A stretch of 33,487 nucleotides of DNA, from contig SKHA01000277.1 of NCBI GenBank assembly GCA_007117185.1, positions 1-33,487 of the forward strand, read 5' to 3'. The stretch is from Spirochaeta sp. (GTDB lineage: Bacteria; Spirochaetota; Spirochaetia; DSM-27196; Alkalispirochaetaceae). A program made the position numbers and the translations under genes. The notes under the pieces were generated by a model, which did not search any database, was not told where the DNA came from, and saw only the letters and a list, made by a program, of their open reading frames with translations. The first letter of the stretch is position 1; the number at the start of each line of letters is the position of its first letter. Of this stretch, positions 1 through 12,340 are shown piece after piece.

Positions 1-1748
1 ACATTACCGATCGTCTTCATCCGCTTCTTCCCCTCTTTCTGCTTCTCAAGGAGTTTGCGCTTCCGGGAAATATCACCACCGTAACATTTGGCGGTCACAT
101 CCTTCCGGAGAGCCGGAATCGTCTCTCGAGCGATGATCGTTCCCCCTATCGCCCCTTGAATGGCGATCTTGAACTGGTGACGGGGAATCTCGTTTCGCAG
201 TTGCCTGCAGGCAGCCCGGGCGCGAAGTTCAGCGTTGCCACGGTAGACCAGCATCGCCAGCGCATCAACCGGCTTTGAGTTCACCAGGATATCCAGGCGT
301 ACCAGGTTCACCGGGCGGTAGTCGATCATCTCGTAATCGAACGAAGCGTACCCCCGGGAGAGGGACTTAAGGGAGTCGTAGAAGTCAAAGAGAACCTCCG
401 CCAGGGGCATCTCAAAGATCACCTCGACCCGGGATGTATCCAGGTAGATCATGTCCTTCTGAATACCCCGCTTGTCATTGCAGAGGGTCAGCATTGGCCC
501 CAGGTAGGTATCCGGGGTTATGATCGACGCCTTGATGAAAGGCTCGTAAGCCTGCTGGATGTGACCAACTTCGGGGTACTCCATGGGGCTGTCAACAACC
601 TTCTTTGACGCGTCGTTCATCGTCAGCTCGTACCGTACCGATGGCGCGGTCAGCACCAGGTTGAGACCAAACTCACGCTCCAGTCGTTCCTGAACCACCT
701 CCAGATGGAGCATGCCCAGAAATCCGCACCGAAATCCGAACCCAAGGGCAGCGGAGTTGTCCTTCTCGAAGACCAGGGACGCGTCGTTCAGCTTCAGCTT
801 GTCCATCGCCCGGACGAGGTCCTGATAATCATTGGTATCCACCGGAAAGATCGACGAGAAGACCACCGGTTTGACCTCACGGAACCCTGGCAGGGCCACA
901 TCACACTTACGCTCCGGTCTGGTGACGGTATCACCCACTCGGACGTCCCTGATCGTCTTTATCCCGGCGATGAAATACCCCACGTCGCCCGCTTCCAGCG
1001 AGTCGGTCTTCTCCAGAACGATCTTGAAGCGACCAATCTCCTCCACCTCGTACTGGGAGCCGTTAAACCACATCTCGATGGTGTCTCCACGACGAAGGCT
1101 CCCCTCAAAGATGCGGATGTGAACGATGACTCCGCGGTACGGGTCGTAGTGGCTGTCAAATACCAGCGCCTTCAACGGAGCTTTCACGTCACCGACTGGG
1201 GGTGGAATGCGCAAAACCAGCGCCCTGATGAGATCCTCAAGCCCCTGTCCCGTCTTTCCGCTGACCAGGACCACCTCATCCGGGTCCAGCCCAAGATCGT
1301 GGTTGATCTGATGCAGGCAGTTCTCCACATTCGCCGCGGGGAGATCGATCTTGTTGATCACCGGGATGATGTGCAGGTCGTGCTCTACCGCCAGATAGAG
1401 GTTGCTCAGGGTCTGTGCCTCAACACCCTGGGCGGCGTCGATCAACAGAATAGCTCCCTCGCACGAGGAGATTGCCCGGGAAACCTCGTAGGAAAAATCC
1501 ACGTGTCCCGGGGTATCAACCAGGTTCAGCTGGTACATCGTTCCGTCCACGTCCATGGGCAACGTGACCGCCTGGCTTTTTATGGTTATGCCTCGCTCAC
1601 GTTCGATATCCATAGAGTCCAGGAGCTGGTCTCGAAAGTCCCTGTCCTCAACGATGTGGGACCGTTGAATGAAGCGGTCAGCGAGGGTGGATTTACCGTG
1701 GTCAATATGTGCGATGATGCAGAAATTTCGTGTGTTGCCTTGATTCAT
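1..1748 (-). CDS. lepA: Elongation factor 4 (LepA) GTPase, 3' end truncated by window edge
   Basis: Minus-strand translation from ATG at 1748..1746 reads MNQGNTRNFCIIAHIDHGKSTLADRFIQ..., the LepA P-loop start. Frame stays open to position 1, so it is absent from the supplied ORF track. Confidence 0.95.
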   Translation of the reverse strand, partial: MNQGNTRNFCIIAHIDHGKSTLADRFIQRSHIVEDRDFRDQLLDSMDIERERGITIKSQAVTLPMDVDGTMYQLNLVDTPGHVDFSYEVSRAISSCEGAILLIDAAQGVEAQTLSNLYLAVEHDLHIIPVINKIDLPAANVENCLHQINHDLGLDPDEVVLVSGKTGQGLEDLIRALVLRIPPPVGDVKAPLKALVFDSHYDPYRGVIVHIRIFEGSLRRGDTIEMWFNGSQYEVEEIGRFKIVLEKTDSLEAGDVGYFIAGIKTIRDVRVGDTVTRPERKCDVALPGFREVKPVVFSSIFPVDTNDYQDLVRAMDKLKLNDASLVFEKDNSAALGFGFRCGFLGMLHLEVVQERLEREFGLNLVLTAPSVRYELTMNDASKKVVDSPMEYPEVGHIQQAYEPFIKASIITPDTYLGPMLTLCNDKRGIQKDMIYLDTSRVEVIFEMPLAEVLFDFYDSLKSLSRGYASFDYEMIDYRPVNLVRLDILVNSKPVDALAMLVYRGNAELRARAACRQLRNEIPRHQFKIAIQGAIGGTIIARETIPALRKDVTAKCYGGDISRKRKLLEKQKEGKKRMKTIGN

Positions 1749-1783
1749 CAGAGTGCAGTTGTACTACGCGAGAGGACGCGAGT

Positions 1784-3667
1784 TCAAGCAACGCCAGAAT
1801 CGAGCATTCGTCTCAGTCTGGTGACCAGCTCCAGCGGTTCAAACGGTTTGAGCAACGTTTCGTCCTGCCCGGCGTCACGTTCAGCTCCGGAGAGGAGTAA
1901 CATGATTCGCGGCACCCGTTCCCCGGGGTTCTCGCGGAGGAGCTCGACGATCTCGGTGACGGAAAAGTACGGAGCTGAAAGGTCGCTGACGATGGCCGCT
2001 ACCCGGGGAAAGCGGCGCAGCATCAGTACCCCTTCCCCGACGGACCGCGCCGTCAGTGGGGTGTAGCCGTAGTGGCGCAATGTCTCCGCTACAAGAGCTC
2101 GCACCGACTCCTGTTCCTGAATGACCAGGATCGTCTCGTTTCCTCCCACTTCCAGTTTCTCTGTTGCCCCGATGGGGGCGTCCACGGATGAACCTTTGGC
2201 AATGGGCAGGAAGACGGAAAAGCGGGTACCGTGTCCCAGGGTGCTGCTGACGTCGATTCCGCCATCGCTCTCGTCTACTGCACTGTAGACGGTGGCCAGA
2301 CCAAACCCACTGCCCTGGGTCTCGTCTTTGGTGGTGAAGAACGGTTCAAAGATCTGCGGCAGGTGCTCCGGAGCGATCCCCTCTCCGGAATCGGTCACCG
2401 AGAGGACGGCGTAACATCCGCTGTCCAGAGTTCGATTTCGCACAGTTACCGGAGAGCGCAGTTCCTGAACTTCCGTAGTGACCCGGATGCTTCCACCGGA
2501 AGGCATCGCGTCTCTGGCGTTCAGAACCAGATTCAGCAGGATCTGCTGCAGCCGGTTGGGGTCAATGAACACCACCGCGTCGTTCCCGTCGTTGTCGAAA
2601 TCAAGGTTGATGTTCTCCGTCACCAACCCCTCGATCATCGACCGTGCCATTCCTATCAGCTCATGGAAAACGATCTCTTCCGGACGCACCACCGGCACCC
2701 GACTGAACGCCAGCAGCCGTCGCGTCAGTTCTGCTGACCTGCGGGCAGTGTCGTACAACCCGAAGATATTCTTCTTCAGATTGTCCTCATCAGGAGAATC
2801 GGCAACATCATCAAGGGCCAGACGGGCATAACCGAGGATCACCGTGACAAGATTGTTGAAGTCGTGAGCCAACCCCGCAGACAACCGTCCAACCGCATCC
2901 ATCCGCCGGGAGTGAGCCAGCTGTTCCTCTTTTTCCCGCATCGCCCGCTCACGGCGTACCTGCGGTGTGGTGTCCCGGATCACCCAGACGATGTATTCGG
3001 CCTCACCGCTGAGGGTGTGCCCCAGGACGGTCAGGGCGAGCTCGTTCTCGTTTTTCAGTCGCGTCCAGGGGATACCTTCGGAGCCAGGGCCCGACCGGGC
3101 CGCTTCGGTGAGCACTGACATGGGAACGTAATGTTCAAGAGGAACGTCCTGACCTTCCAGCTCGAACAGTGCAGCAGCCGCAGAGTTGGAAAAGAGAATG
3201 GACCGCTGATGATCGGTAACGACGATTGCCGTCTCGATAGCTTCCATCACCAGTGAGAGCAGCTGCTCCCGCTGTTCCATTTCCCGACGCATCTGATGCC
3301 GGTAGAGGGCCAGAACAACAGCGGTGCGCAGCTCCCGCTCCTCAAAGGGTTTAATGATATAGGCAAAGGGTTCGGTCACTTTTGCCCGGGCCAGAGTTTC
3401 CTCGTCAGCGTACGCGGTGAGAAAGATCACCGGGAGGTGGAATCGACGTCGTATCTCCTCGGCAGCGGTAACCCCGTCCATCTCGCCCTGCAAGTGAATA
3501 TCCATCAACACCAGATCGGGCAGTTGGGCATCCCGCGTCTCCAGAAACTCGATCGCTTCCTCAGCCCCGGGGAACGTCCCGGCTACTTCATGACCAAAAC
3601 GCTGCAGGTGCAGACGGATGTCGAGGGCGACGATCTGCTCGTCTTCTACAACCAGTATCCGTGCCAT
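1784..3667 (-). CDS. Hybrid REC-PAS-histidine kinase with C-terminal receiver-like domain
   Basis: N-terminal REC (ILVVEDE...LVLMDIHL...LTAYAD...IIKPFEE), PAS-like segment, H-box LSAGLAHDFNNLVTVILGY, N/G boxes (LVLNARDAMPSGG, SGEGIAPE, GSGFGLATV), C-terminal receiver-like region. Confidence 0.9.
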   Translation of the reverse strand: MARILVVEDEQIVALDIRLHLQRFGHEVAGTFPGAEEAIEFLETRDAQLPDLVLMDIHLQGEMDGVTAAEEIRRRFHLPVIFLTAYADEETLARAKVTEPFAYIIKPFEERELRTAVVLALYRHQMRREMEQREQLLSLVMEAIETAIVVTDHQRSILFSNSAAAALFELEGQDVPLEHYVPMSVLTEAARSGPGSEGIPWTRLKNENELALTVLGHTLSGEAEYIVWVIRDTTPQVRRERAMREKEEQLAHSRRMDAVGRLSAGLAHDFNNLVTVILGYARLALDDVADSPDEDNLKKNIFGLYDTARRSAELTRRLLAFSRVPVVRPEEIVFHELIGMARSMIEGLVTENINLDFDNDGNDAVVFIDPNRLQQILLNLVLNARDAMPSGGSIRVTTEVQELRSPVTVRNRTLDSGCYAVLSVTDSGEGIAPEHLPQIFEPFFTTKDETQGSGFGLATVYSAVDESDGGIDVSSTLGHGTRFSVFLPIAKGSSVDAPIGATEKLEVGGNETILVIQEQESVRALVAETLRHYGYTPLTARSVGEGVLMLRRFPRVAAIVSDLSAPYFSVTEIVELLRENPGERVPRIMLLLSGAERDAGQDETLLKPFEPLELVTRLRRMLDSGVA

Positions 3668-3670
3668 CAG

Positions 3671-4069
3671 CTACCAGGACAGGCCAAGACTGGCGATGGT
3701 GGCCAGCAGCTTTTCCCGCTCAATCGGTTTGACCAGATACGCGTCGGCTTCACCGTCGTGATACGCCTCAACCACGTTCCTTGGATCCTCAAGGGCGGTG
3801 GTCATCACAACTTTAACACGATCCGCGAAGAGTACTCCGATCTCCGCTTCGAACCGCCGAATTTCCTTGAGGGCTGTATGCCCATCCATCTCGGGCATCA
3901 TGATGTCCAGAAGAATCAGATCGTACTGATTCCGTTCTTCCCAGGAGAGGCGATACGCTTCAACACCTTCACGACCATCCACTACAACGTCGGTGTCACA
4001 GACTCCCCGCAGCAAGACCTGGAGATACCGGCGGCTGCCGAAATCGTCCTCAACAATCAGAACACGCAT
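3671..4069 (-). CDS. Single-domain response regulator (REC, CheY-like)
   Basis: MRVLIVEDDFGSRRYL...YDLILLDIMMPEMDGHTAL...VVMTTA...AYLVKPIERE: complete receiver motifs, no output domain. Confidence 0.92.
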   Translation of the reverse strand: MRVLIVEDDFGSRRYLQVLLRGVCDTDVVVDGREGVEAYRLSWEERNQYDLILLDIMMPEMDGHTALKEIRRFEAEIGVLFADRVKVVMTTALEDPRNVVEAYHDGEADAYLVKPIEREKLLATIASLGLSW

Positions 4070-4079
4070 ACATCACCTC

Positions 4080-7206
<3,127 letters not shown>

Positions 7207-8046
7207 CTATTGTACCCTTTGATAGACCGTCGGCGCCACCGAAACGATGGGCAACTCGATTCCGGCAAGCGTCTCGGAATGACCAAGAAAAAGGTAGCCC
7301 CCGGGAAGGAGATACTGGTAAAGCTTGGTAAGCAGGCGCACCTGTCGTTCCCGGTCGAAATAGATGATCACGTTTCTGCAGAAAATCACGTGAAACCGGT
7401 CTTCAATGGGAAAGGAGGGAGCCATCAGATTGAGCCGATGAAACATTACCCGGCGACGGAGCTCCGGTCGCACTCGGACGACGTCGTTGTGCCGGTCCCG
7501 ACTTCTGAGGAAGTAGCGTTTTTTCAGCGCCATTTCCACCGGCTCTACCCGAGTCGACGGGTACACAGCTCTTCTGGCCGTTCCCAGGACCGCCGTGGAG
7601 ATATCCGTTCCGAGAATCCGGTAGTCGAAACGGGTCTCCTGTCGCTGAAACTCCGCCAGGACCATCGCCATGGTGTACGCTTCCTCGCCGGTTGAGGAGG
7701 CAGCGGACCACGCCTTGAAGTACCCATCGGTGCCCCACCCGTCGTCAAGGTGCCGGGGCAGCACAACGTCACGGAGATACCGGAAGTGGTCAGGTTCACG
7801 AAAGAAATCGGTCTTGTTGGTGGTAACCACGTCGATCATGTGGATGATCTCGCCATTATCATCAGAGAAGACAAAGTCGAGATATTCCTGGAAGGACGCC
7901 ATTTTCAACGCTCGCAGACGCTTCTGCAACCGACCTTCCAGCATGATCCGTTTCGCCGGGGGCATTTTTATCCCCACCTCTGTCTCGATGTAGGAACTCA
8001 ACTGCCGGAACTGCTTTTCATTGAGCGACGCGTTTATTACGGACAT
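7207..8046 (-). CDS. cheR: Chemotaxis protein methyltransferase
   Basis: CheR motifs VTTNKTDFFREPDHF, WSAASSTGEEAYTMAM, IFCRNVIIYFDRERQ, GYLFLGHSETL. Confidence 0.95.
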   Translation of the reverse strand: MSVINASLNEKQFRQLSSYIETEVGIKMPPAKRIMLEGRLQKRLRALKMASFQEYLDFVFSDDNGEIIHMIDVVTTNKTDFFREPDHFRYLRDVVLPRHLDDGWGTDGYFKAWSAASSTGEEAYTMAMVLAEFQRQETRFDYRILGTDISTAVLGTARRAVYPSTRVEPVEMALKKRYFLRSRDRHNDVVRVRPELRRRVMFHRLNLMAPSFPIEDRFHVIFCRNVIIYFDRERQVRLLTKLYQYLLPGGYLFLGHSETLAGIELPIVSVAPTVYQRVQ

Positions 8047-10144
8047 TGCTGTTCACCAATCGCTGTACATCAATAATCAGAGCTACGGTGCCGTCACCCA
8101 GGATCGTTGCCCCACTCACCGCTTCAACGTGATGGTACAACTGGCCCAGATTCTTAATCACTGTCTGATGATCACCGATGACAGCGTCCACAAGAAAGCC
8201 CACTGCACCGATACCGGTTTCCACCACCACGGCCTGCTCAATCTCCGGCAGCTCTCCGATGATGGAAAACTCGGAACGCAGATCCATCAGGGGAATCAAC
8301 TCGCCACGGTTTTCCAGTAACCCCTCCTTCTTGCCGTTGCGGTGATACTCGACGCACTCGGAGACATTTGAGAGGGGAATTACAAAGCGTTCGTCAGCGA
8401 TCCGTACCAGCAATCCGTCGATGATCGCCAGGGTGAGGGGAATGGTCATGACGACAGCAGAACCCTGCCCGGGGGTTGACTCGACGGCAACGGACCCGCC
8501 GATCGTATCGATCTCGCGCCGAACGACATCCATCCCTACCCCGCGGCCGGAGACGGAGGTGACTTCGGCAGCGGTGGAAAAACCCGCCATGAAAACCATA
8601 TCGTACACTTCCCGATCAGAAAGCTGCGTATCGGCACTGATCAGGCCATTTTTGATCGCCTTGGCGATGATCCGTTCGCGATCGAGGCCCTTGCCGTCGT
8701 CCTCAACGCGAATCTCCACGTTGGCTCCGGTGTGGCGAGCCACCAGCCGCACCGTGCCGTTTCGGCGTTTCCCCGCCGCCACACGCTGGTCCGGAAGCTC
8801 AACCCCGTGATCGATGCTGTTACGAATCACATGGACCAAGGGGTCCTGCAGTCGCTCGATGACAGTCTTGTCCAGTTCGGTGTCACCGCCCTCGGTCTCC
8901 AGGTCCACCTCTTTGTGGAGGTCCCGGGCCAGGTCCCGGACAAGCCGCTTGAAGCGGCTGAAAGTACTGGAGATGGGTAGCATGCGAATGCTCATGGTAT
9001 GATCCCGCAACTCCCCGATCAGCCGTTCGAAGTGTTCAGCAATTGCCTGCAGAGAGGACTCTTCCTGCAGAATCGCAGTCTGGGATAACCGCGCTTGCAA
9101 CGTTACCAGCTCGCCCACAAGATCCACAAGATCGTCCAGTTTTTCCGACTGCACCCGGATGCTGGCGGCACCGCTTTCGGACTGAATCTTCTGGCGAGCC
9201 TTTCGGGCGTGCTCCTGCTCCTGCAGCGCCGTCTCGATTTCCCGGGCATCTACCCCGCGGCTGCGCAGAACTTCGCCAAGGCGGGTCTGCCCGGCCAGTG
9301 CGTCCGCAACAACGGATTCCTCCACCACACCGCGTTCAACCAGAATCTGACCCAGGCGCTTGTACTGCTGGGGATCCCCAAAATCGATCTCGTCAACTTT
9401 CCTGATCAGCAGCTCACACTCATCCTCAACAAACATGAAGACGTCCCGCAGGGCGTTCTCATTCTCAGTGGTGGTAAGAAAAAGGTCCCAGGAGGTACCA
9501 CAACTGCCAAGATCAAACGTATCAACCGGAAGAATCCCCTCGGTGTGGGCCACGGTAGTGCAATCGCCCATCTCCTGAAGTTCCTGGAGCAGGAGCAACG
9601 GATTGGTACCGTTGGCCATTATCTTCGAGTCGGGAATAAAACGTATGTGCCAGGTGATCGGAAACCGATCCTGCTCCACCGAATCCGCCGGAAGAACAAC
9701 TGACGCGTCCTCACTGATGAGTCGCCTCTCCACCGGCTTCGCCGGCCCGCTCTGATCCCTGGTGCCGGGAGGACTCACCTCCAACTCGAGAAGGCGCTGC
9801 AGTTTCTTTGACTGTTCATCCAGTTCAGAGGTGACTTCCGGCGTGTCCAGAAGCGCCCGGATATGATCACGACATTGCAGCGTCAGGTCGATCAGGGAGG
9901 GGGTAACGGGAGATTTGCCGCTGCGAACCGTCTCCAGCGCAGATTCTACGTGATGGGTAAACCCGGCAACCACGTCGAAGCCGAACATTCCAGCGGAACC
10001 TTTGATGGTGTGCATCGCCCGGAAAACCGCCGCTACCAGTTCACCGTCTTCGGGGTTGTCTTCCAGGGCAAGAAGTGATTCTTCCAGACTGTTGAGCAGT
10101 TCCTGCGCTTCCGCGAGAAACCCTTCCTGGAACCCGTCAATCAT
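8018..10144 (-). CDS. cheA: Chemotaxis histidine kinase CheA
   Basis: HPt (FRAMHTIKGSAGMFGF), dimerisation and kinase core (LDDLVDLVGELV, HVIRNSIDHGVE, DDGKGLDRE, SGRGVGMDVVRREI), C-terminal CheW-like domain. Likely start MIDGFQEGF at 10144 (track extends to 10192). Confidence 0.95.
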   Translation of the reverse strand: MIDGFQEGFLAEAQELLNSLEESLLALEDNPEDGELVAAVFRAMHTIKGSAGMFGFDVVAGFTHHVESALETVRSGKSPVTPSLIDLTLQCRDHIRALLDTPEVTSELDEQSKKLQRLLELEVSPPGTRDQSGPAKPVERRLISEDASVVLPADSVEQDRFPITWHIRFIPDSKIMANGTNPLLLLQELQEMGDCTTVAHTEGILPVDTFDLGSCGTSWDLFLTTTENENALRDVFMFVEDECELLIRKVDEIDFGDPQQYKRLGQILVERGVVEESVVADALAGQTRLGEVLRSRGVDAREIETALQEQEHARKARQKIQSESGAASIRVQSEKLDDLVDLVGELVTLQARLSQTAILQEESSLQAIAEHFERLIGELRDHTMSIRMLPISSTFSRFKRLVRDLARDLHKEVDLETEGGDTELDKTVIERLQDPLVHVIRNSIDHGVELPDQRVAAGKRRNGTVRLVARHTGANVEIRVEDDGKGLDRERIIAKAIKNGLISADTQLSDREVYDMVFMAGFSTAAEVTSVSGRGVGMDVVRREIDTIGGSVAVESTPGQGSAVVMTIPLTLAIIDGLLVRIADERFVIPLSNVSECVEYHRNGKKEGLLENRGELIPLMDLRSEFSIIGELPEIEQAVVVETGIGAVGFLVDAVIGDHQTVIKNLGQLYHHVEAVSGATILGDGTVALIIDVQRLVNSNVRNKRVAQ

Positions 10145-10469
10145 TGGGCGCCCCTTTGTCCTCAAGGTGGGTATCCAGTTCCCGACCTTCACGTACCGGA
10201 TTCGGTGTAAACCCTCCAGCTGTCATCCGTCCGGCCACCACTTCAGGCACCGCACCGGTCAGGTGCACCGCCTTTTTGTGTAACCGGGCGTAGCGCTTGA
10301 GGGAAATCAGAAGCTGTACACCGGCAAGATCGATATCAGTGCATTGACTGAGACTCACCAGTACCATCGGAACTTCCTTGAGAGCTGTTGTCACTGTTTC
10401 GGCCAGACCTGTCACCGTTGAAAGGGTCACGTCACCTGTAAAGTTAACCACTCGAACGTTTGTACTCAT
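10137..10469 (-). CDS. STAS-domain protein (anti-sigma-factor-antagonist-like)
   Basis: 110 aa: MSTNVRVVNFTGDVTLSTVTGLAETVTTAL...VLVSLSQCTDIDLAGVQLLISLKRYA, a STAS fold pattern. Confidence 0.8.
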   Translation of the reverse strand: MSTNVRVVNFTGDVTLSTVTGLAETVTTALKEVPMVLVSLSQCTDIDLAGVQLLISLKRYARLHKKAVHLTGAVPEVVAGRMTAGGFTPNPVREGRELDTHLEDKGAPND

Positions 10470-10540
10470 GTGAATGCCCCTGTTGTTATGAAATCATACT
10501 GTACATCCGCAAACAAAACACGCGCCCCGGGTGGTTTTCT

Positions 10541-12340
10541 TCAGAGAAACGAGTTGGTCTCGAGGTACGCGCCAAGCTGCAACCCCGTCTCAAGAAAACC
10601 GGCTTTCCGTTTTCGGATTACGATCTGGATGAACGCCGCCCGGGCGTCACGGTCGACATGCCAGTTTCTCAGGGAGAAGGGATCGTTAACGGAAAGGCTG
10701 GACTCATCAGCAATTGAACCGGGCAGAACGTCAGTGATCACGTAGTCCGGTCCGAACAGGCTCCCGGCGAGTTCGTCCACGTTCATCCCGAAAAGAACAG
10801 GAAACAGCTCTTCAATGGGCTGGCTCTTCATTGCATCCTCTACAGGACTGAACGGTCGCTGATCAAGTGCCAGCAGACGCCGCACCTCCGTGCCACTGGA
10901 GTCTATCCAGTCCGTCACCACCAGCGAGCCGGGACGTCCGCCAAGAATCAGATCCTGCGCGTCGATCATATCTGAGACGGCGACACCATTGATGTGAGTG
11001 AGCCGCTCGCCAACCTGGACGCCGCTGCGCTGTACCGGTGATCCCGGAACCACGTACACCGCGGTCAATCCCCGGGACCCCTCGTGGAGGGAAACCCCGA
11101 GCCACGGGTGGACAATCGCACCATCAGTGAAGAGCCGGGGAAAGAAATGACGAATCCAGTACGCCGGAATGACGAAGTTCACCCCCTCAAACTGGGGGAT
11201 TCCCGCAAAAACAACCGCTGCAACCTGACCGTCGTCGGGAAGCACCAGAGGTCCCCCGCTGTTGCCCGGGTTTACCGGGGCATCAATCTGTACCGCCTCT
11301 CCGATCTGCAGGAAGCGGCGACCAGAAGCGGATACAATCCCCGAGGTGATCGTACTGTCCAGACCACCAGGTGATCCCAGCGCAAGAACGCGCTCCCCCG
11401 GTACGAGCCTCCGCACATCGCTGAGAGACATCACGATTGGCGGGTCGATCTCCACCTTCAGCAGGGCGATATCAAAGACCCGGTCGTATCCCACTACCCT
11501 GGCGGGAATCCGTTCGGTGCTCCGCCCGGGCAGCTTGACGTACAACCGGGAGAAGCCGTTGTAGGTGGGGTCAACTTCACTGGAGATGACGTGATAATTG
11601 GTGATCACATAGCCCCGCGGGTCGACAAAAAAACCACTGCCGATGACCCTGTCAGGCACCCCGACGCCACCGGATATGCGCATACCACGATTTACCCATA
11701 CGGTAACAGTACCTGCGAGGAGGTCCGCCGAGGTGACTTCCGGCAGGATCGGCTCATCGGTATCGCTCACTTCCAGACGTCTGAGAGCCTCGGAGTTGTT
11801 GAATCTCTCCGCGAGGTGCCGGAACGCGATCCGCTGCTCCTCGGAGAGATCGTCAAGGGTGGAACGACGCAGCAGCCGATACAGAGCCAGAACCTCCTCC
11901 TGCCGATCAAGCTCGGCAAGAGACCACCACAGCAGGATCTCATCCCGGGCGGGGAGTTCCAGCTCCTCGCCGGGGGAGTATTCCAGGCCCACCTGGAGGG
12001 GGTCGCTCAACAGGATTCGGATGTTGTCCACGCTCTGCAGCACCGTTTCCCAGTCTTCCTCGACCCGAGCGATACGGAATCGGTGGGACTCCGCGTCGAT
12101 GACCCGGCTCATCCATTCACCCACGTCCGGGGCAGACAGGAGGCCCCCGATGAGACCGGAGTTGAGCCGATCCACCACCGCACCGCTGGCCCCCTGGTCC
12201 AGCAGTTCCTCAAGATGGTCAAGGAGCATCTCCCGGTGATCGAAGGTACGGGGTATTCGTTGTTCCGGAGTGGATGAGCAACCTGCCGAACCGAACGAGA
12301 GAGCCAGTGTCATCAGGAAAAGAACAGTCGCACTTTTCAA
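10541..12340 (-). CDS. Trypsin-like serine protease with PDZ domain (HtrA/DegP-like), putative lipoprotein
   Basis: Signal with lipobox (LSFGSAGC); triad motifs YVITNYHVIS, VFDIALLKVE, PVNPGNSGGPLV; PDZ-like RSGVQVGERLTHINGVAVSD. Confidence 0.88.
   Translation of the reverse strand: MKSATVLFLMTLALSFGSAGCSSTPEQRIPRTFDHREMLLDHLEELLDQGASGAVVDRLNSGLIGGLLSAPDVGEWMSRVIDAESHRFRIARVEEDWETVLQSVDNIRILLSDPLQVGLEYSPGEELELPARDEILLWWSLAELDRQEEVLALYRLLRRSTLDDLSEEQRIAFRHLAERFNNSEALRRLEVSDTDEPILPEVTSADLLAGTVTVWVNRGMRISGGVGVPDRVIGSGFFVDPRGYVITNYHVISSEVDPTYNGFSRLYVKLPGRSTERIPARVVGYDRVFDIALLKVEIDPPIVMSLSDVRRLVPGERVLALGSPGGLDSTITSGIVSASGRRFLQIGEAVQIDAPVNPGNSGGPLVLPDDGQVAAVVFAGIPQFEGVNFVIPAYWIRHFFPRLFTDGAIVHPWLGVSLHEGSRGLTAVYVVPGSPVQRSGVQVGERLTHINGVAVSDMIDAQDLILGGRPGSLVVTDWIDSSGTEVRRLLALDQRPFSPVEDAMKSQPIEELFPVLFGMNVDELAGSLFGPDYVITDVLPGSIADESSLSVNDPFSLRNWHVDRDARAAFIQIVIRKRKAGFLETGLQLGAYLETNSFL

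Noticed and set aside
705-2066. 453-aa plus-strand ORF
   Set aside because: Antisense to lepA and the 3' end of the hybrid kinase; no recognisable domain.
10145-10192. 16-codon N-terminal extension of the CheA ORF
   Set aside because: MIDGFQEGF at 10144 matches the HPt start and gives a short coupled overlap with the STAS stop; the extension lies inside the STAS gene.
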